NCBI GenBank assembly: GCA_965230755.1
Contig: CBDDLT010000003.1
Span: 1-64,000 of the forward strand
Length of the DNA stretch: 64,000 nt
Direction: 5' to 3'
Origin: DATFJT01 sp965230755
Lineage (GTDB): Bacteria > Bacteroidota > Bacteroidia > Chitinophagales > Saprospiraceae
Shown piece by piece: positions 62,801 through 64,000 of this stretch. How positions within the stretch are numbered: the stretch's first letter is position 1; each line of letters opens with the position of its first letter. The position numbers and the translations under genes are program-made. Under the pieces are notes generated by a model. That model was given only the letters and a program-made list of their open reading frames with translations, ran no database searches and was not told the DNA's origin.

Positions 62801-62940
62801 TCTTTTACTCCATTTTCATTGAAATCGTAAAAAACAGTACCACTTACTTGAGCCCCTAATTGAAGGACCAAAAGTATATTCGCACAAAACACAAGTAAAA
62901 AGCTATTTAGAATAGCACACAGTTTACACATCAGACTCAT
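59866..62940 (-). CDS. Surface protein S2: SdrD-type B domains, propeller-like domain and Cys repeats
   Basis: A 1024-residue secreted protein related to S1. A signal peptide (residues 1-30, ending LGAQ) is followed by a B-type domain (VSGTVFYDFNENGVKDNF) and a propeller-like region of about 500 residues. That region has YPWALKYHRGKVYYGVV and GDIDISDDEEYLWIMNLYDK, matching S1 segments. A second B-type domain (IEIGNLVWTDTDADGIQDAD) follows. In place of the S1 DUF11 domain there are two repeats of about 100 residues, starting CDLTDLGKTNETCNDNG and CDLTDSGVSNESCNDNG and ending ITITDD-DPNC. The tail is CPNPNCLNVQVQILEN. It lies directly downstream of a TPR/LuxR-like regulator on the same strand. 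Confidence 0.86.
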   Translation of the reverse strand: MSLMCKLCAILNSFLLVFCANILLVLQLGAQVSGTVFYDFNENGVKDNFTIESPSPVNMASINVFNESGAGGVTITAYDSNNNVVGSPATSSYVDGTYTIPGVTGVVRVEFTWVSPGLYPSASGGTTVQFVNAPSANVDLGVLDPSYFAAIYSTTDPVTMDLPNVMYTSETNGDPLNGTDVANNTSIFMNPYNIELGEAMETGTDADPVANPIHVANAGQTGSVWGIALQRESNTLFSSAFMRRHMGLGPGSDGNGTHASGAIYTSDVSSTASFPNASFFFSLDQLGIATQANGTYNDVPFDKTNLVIGSNTDRQLSTDPGSPNVDPAAYAQVGRVSLGDIDISDDEEYLWIMNLYDKTIYRVFVDNPPVAPSAGDITPFSVTNPGCVGASADYYPWALKYHRGKVYYGVVCSEEEGSTSDNSNLTANVYELDPGTGSSILVLQFNLDFAKGCATEGPCSGTEAFWSNWNCTSTTDREHTSPILADIEFDIDGSMILGFADRMSKMKGYSNGAPDDDIGSPSTDESHYTNGDIYRAYLNPNTGIFELENNGTAGPNTTAGVGNGYGPGGGEYYWGDMKDGIYGSSHEEISLGGLAVLPGMNEVVLAAFDPTDIHSGGLLWLNNTTGDYERGYGATWAEDGDAAIEIYGKAGGFGDIELISDNPPIEIGNLVWTDTDADGIQDADESGISGVIVELLKDGNVIATAITDANGNYIFSNSSIGTTTASHIYNIGMLEANMEYMLRVPTSVAGDALTLVGQGSKNTIDSDANAAGEISVLAVDIPISGANNHSFDVGYSMAICDLTDLGKTNETCNDNGTMSDGSDDYITFSLNPMGSNLGSGYTVGVNNGGVISPTSGSYGSSTNFQLQTGSADGTLYTITITDDADPNCSITTSVQQNSCSMACDLTDSGVSNESCNDNGSTNGNDDYVTFSLNPSGTNTTTYSVTADNGGVVSLDGGGSPTGLAYGNSMDFRLQNGSADGTLFTITITDDGDPNCIIEASVSQNPCSNCPNPNCLNVQVQILEN

Positions 62941-63093
62941 TTTTAAAATTTTAAGAAATCAATCTTATCGCTCAAGCACTATTCCAAAGAAGGCGTTTTA
63001 ACCCTACTAAATTCGCCAGTATATAAGAAGTATATATTACCCGAAAAATTGATTAAAAATAAGATGTTGACTGGCTTGCAGCTCGACAGGCTT

Positions 63094-64000
63094 CTATAGA
63101 TTATGTATAAACTTGTTCAAATCCTGTGATGATTTAAATCCTAGTTTAAGTCGCAATCTATACCGAGCAATGGAAACACTTTTTCCGTTAATTCCTAAAA
63201 TTTTACTCACCTCAGAAATGGTCAAGTTTAGTTTTATGTAACTTGCATGTTTTAAATATAACACGGATAAACTAGGGTCTCTATCCAATAAAGCACCGAA
63301 GAAATTGGGATAAATGAGAGAAAAACTACTTTTGAAGTTCTCCCAGTCTGTTTCAAGGTTATCTAAATTTTTTAGATCCTTTAGTAGGTCTTTTCTCCCA
63401 TCAGAATCATTGTTTTGATTTTTTAGATGTACTCTGATATCCTGTAATACTTTTTCCTTGGTTTCACTTTTTATGGTGAGGTCTACTAACTTCGTATTCA
63501 GTTCCTTCATTTTATTCTCCGCCAACTTAGCGGCTTTTCTTTCTCTTTTCGATTTGTTTAAAACCCGAAATAGCATTCGAATCAAATAAATCAGAAGAAG
63601 CGAAGAAAATAGAATAATTGCTGCTACTAAATAATTTCTGTTTCTATTCTTAACTCTATTCTTATTGATGATATTAATAATACCGGTACTGGTATTATAG
63701 CTCTTAAAAAAATTAGTGTGTTGATCGATGAAGTACTCGTTTTCTCTCTGTAAAGCTTCGATGAGTTTTTGGTCTTTATTGAACGCTTTATATATCAATT
63801 TATAAGTAGCAAAAACCTCTTGAATAAGCTTTTCGTTTTTCATCAGAAAACTTAAACTATCCGCCATTCTTATATAATCCTCAGCTTTTTGAAAATCACC
63901 ATATTTGGTATAGAGTTTAGCCAGATTAATTCCGGGGATGATTTGGCATTCTATCATATTGGACTTCGCTGGTTGATGGCTACGCAATAAATAAATTTCT
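63094..64000 (-). CDS. TPR / transmembrane / LuxR-type HTH regulator, N-terminal part beyond the window
   Basis: The frame is open to the window edge (upstream codons read EIYLL before RSHQPAK), so the N-terminal TPR array is outside. Visible are the last TPR-like helices (LAKLYTKYGDFQKAEDYIRM), a transmembrane helix (YLVAAIILFSSLLLIYLIRM), a basic coiled coil, and the C-terminal HTH (TISEVSKILGINGKSVSIAR, then YRLRLKLGFKSSQDLNKF). The HTH is clearly homologous to that of the regulator at 19397-21199. Position upstream of S2 mirrors the regulator/S1 pair. Confidence 0.85.
   Translation of the reverse strand, partial: EIYLLRSHQPAKSNMIECQIIPGINLAKLYTKYGDFQKAEDYIRMADSLSFLMKNEKLIQEVFATYKLIYKAFNKDQKLIEALQRENEYFIDQHTNFFKSYNTSTGIINIINKNRVKNRNRNYLVAAIILFSSLLLIYLIRMLFRVLNKSKRERKAAKLAENKMKELNTKLVDLTIKSETKEKVLQDIRVHLKNQNNDSDGRKDLLKDLKNLDNLETDWENFKSSFSLIYPNFFGALLDRDPSLSVLYLKHASYIKLNLTISEVSKILGINGKSVSIARYRLRLKLGFKSSQDLNKFIHNL

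Overview
This 64 kb window comes from a moderately AT-rich member of the Bacteroidota, most likely the Saprospiria (Lewinella/Haliscomenobacter relatives). That placement is inferred from the gene types: TPR plus membrane segment plus LuxR-type regulators, DUF11 and SdrD-type B-repeat surface proteins rich in 'DEDDYDPA' linkers, GH3 and MerC genes, and a compact crtI-crtB-crtZ-crtYcd carotenoid cluster. No rRNA, tRNA or CRISPR array was recognised.

Layout. (1) 0-8.8 kb, plus strand, is a patchwork of intact genes (AraC-type HTH/O6-methylguanine methyltransferase fusion, DUF1203, a secreted protein, a GT1 glycosyltransferase), one IS200-type insertion, and a run of broken genes: metallophosphoesterase, amine-oxidase tail, MerC, DUF4287-DUF5655, a RibD/DHFR-like start, and GH3. 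(2) 8.9-15.8 kb, minus strand: a NodU-type carbamoyltransferase / SGNH esterase / DUF5989 / SxtJ cassette, preceded by a thioredoxin-like protein, a Bcp peroxiredoxin, an M23 peptidase and a SPOR protein. (3) 16-23.9 kb: surface protein S1, a divergent TPR/LuxR-like regulator, then lysC-lysA. (4) 24-55.7 kb, minus strand: an island of paralogous secreted proteins, in transcription order B (2348 aa), A (2363 aa), a decayed third copy, P2 (936 aa), G2 (1582 aa), G1 (1583 aa), P1 (935 aa). (5) 55.9-59.8 kb, plus strand: carotenoid genes to zeaxanthin plus a VOC-fold protein. (6) 59.9-64 kb, minus strand: surface protein S2 (paralogue of S1) and the C-terminal part of a second TPR/LuxR-like regulator.

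The most interesting content is the surface-protein system. All eight intact surface proteins (S1, P1, G1, G2, P2, A, B, S2) end in the same short tail, roughly C-x-x-x-N-C-[LFV]-[GN]-V, four to seven further residues, then N or D. None shows a recognisable type A or type B T9SS C-terminal domain. The pairs A/B and G1/G2 keep nearly constant ends around a strongly diverged centre, as expected of a diversifying surface-antigen family shaped by recombination. An octamer, ACGTAAAC, lies at the start codon of most of these genes and of the TPR/LuxR-like regulator, in different reading frames. A and B also carry sigma-54-like -24/-12 elements, which look decayed in the third copy. I infer a co-regulated, recombining cell-surface system with an undescribed sorting or anchoring tail. 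Function and regulation are not proven by the sequence.
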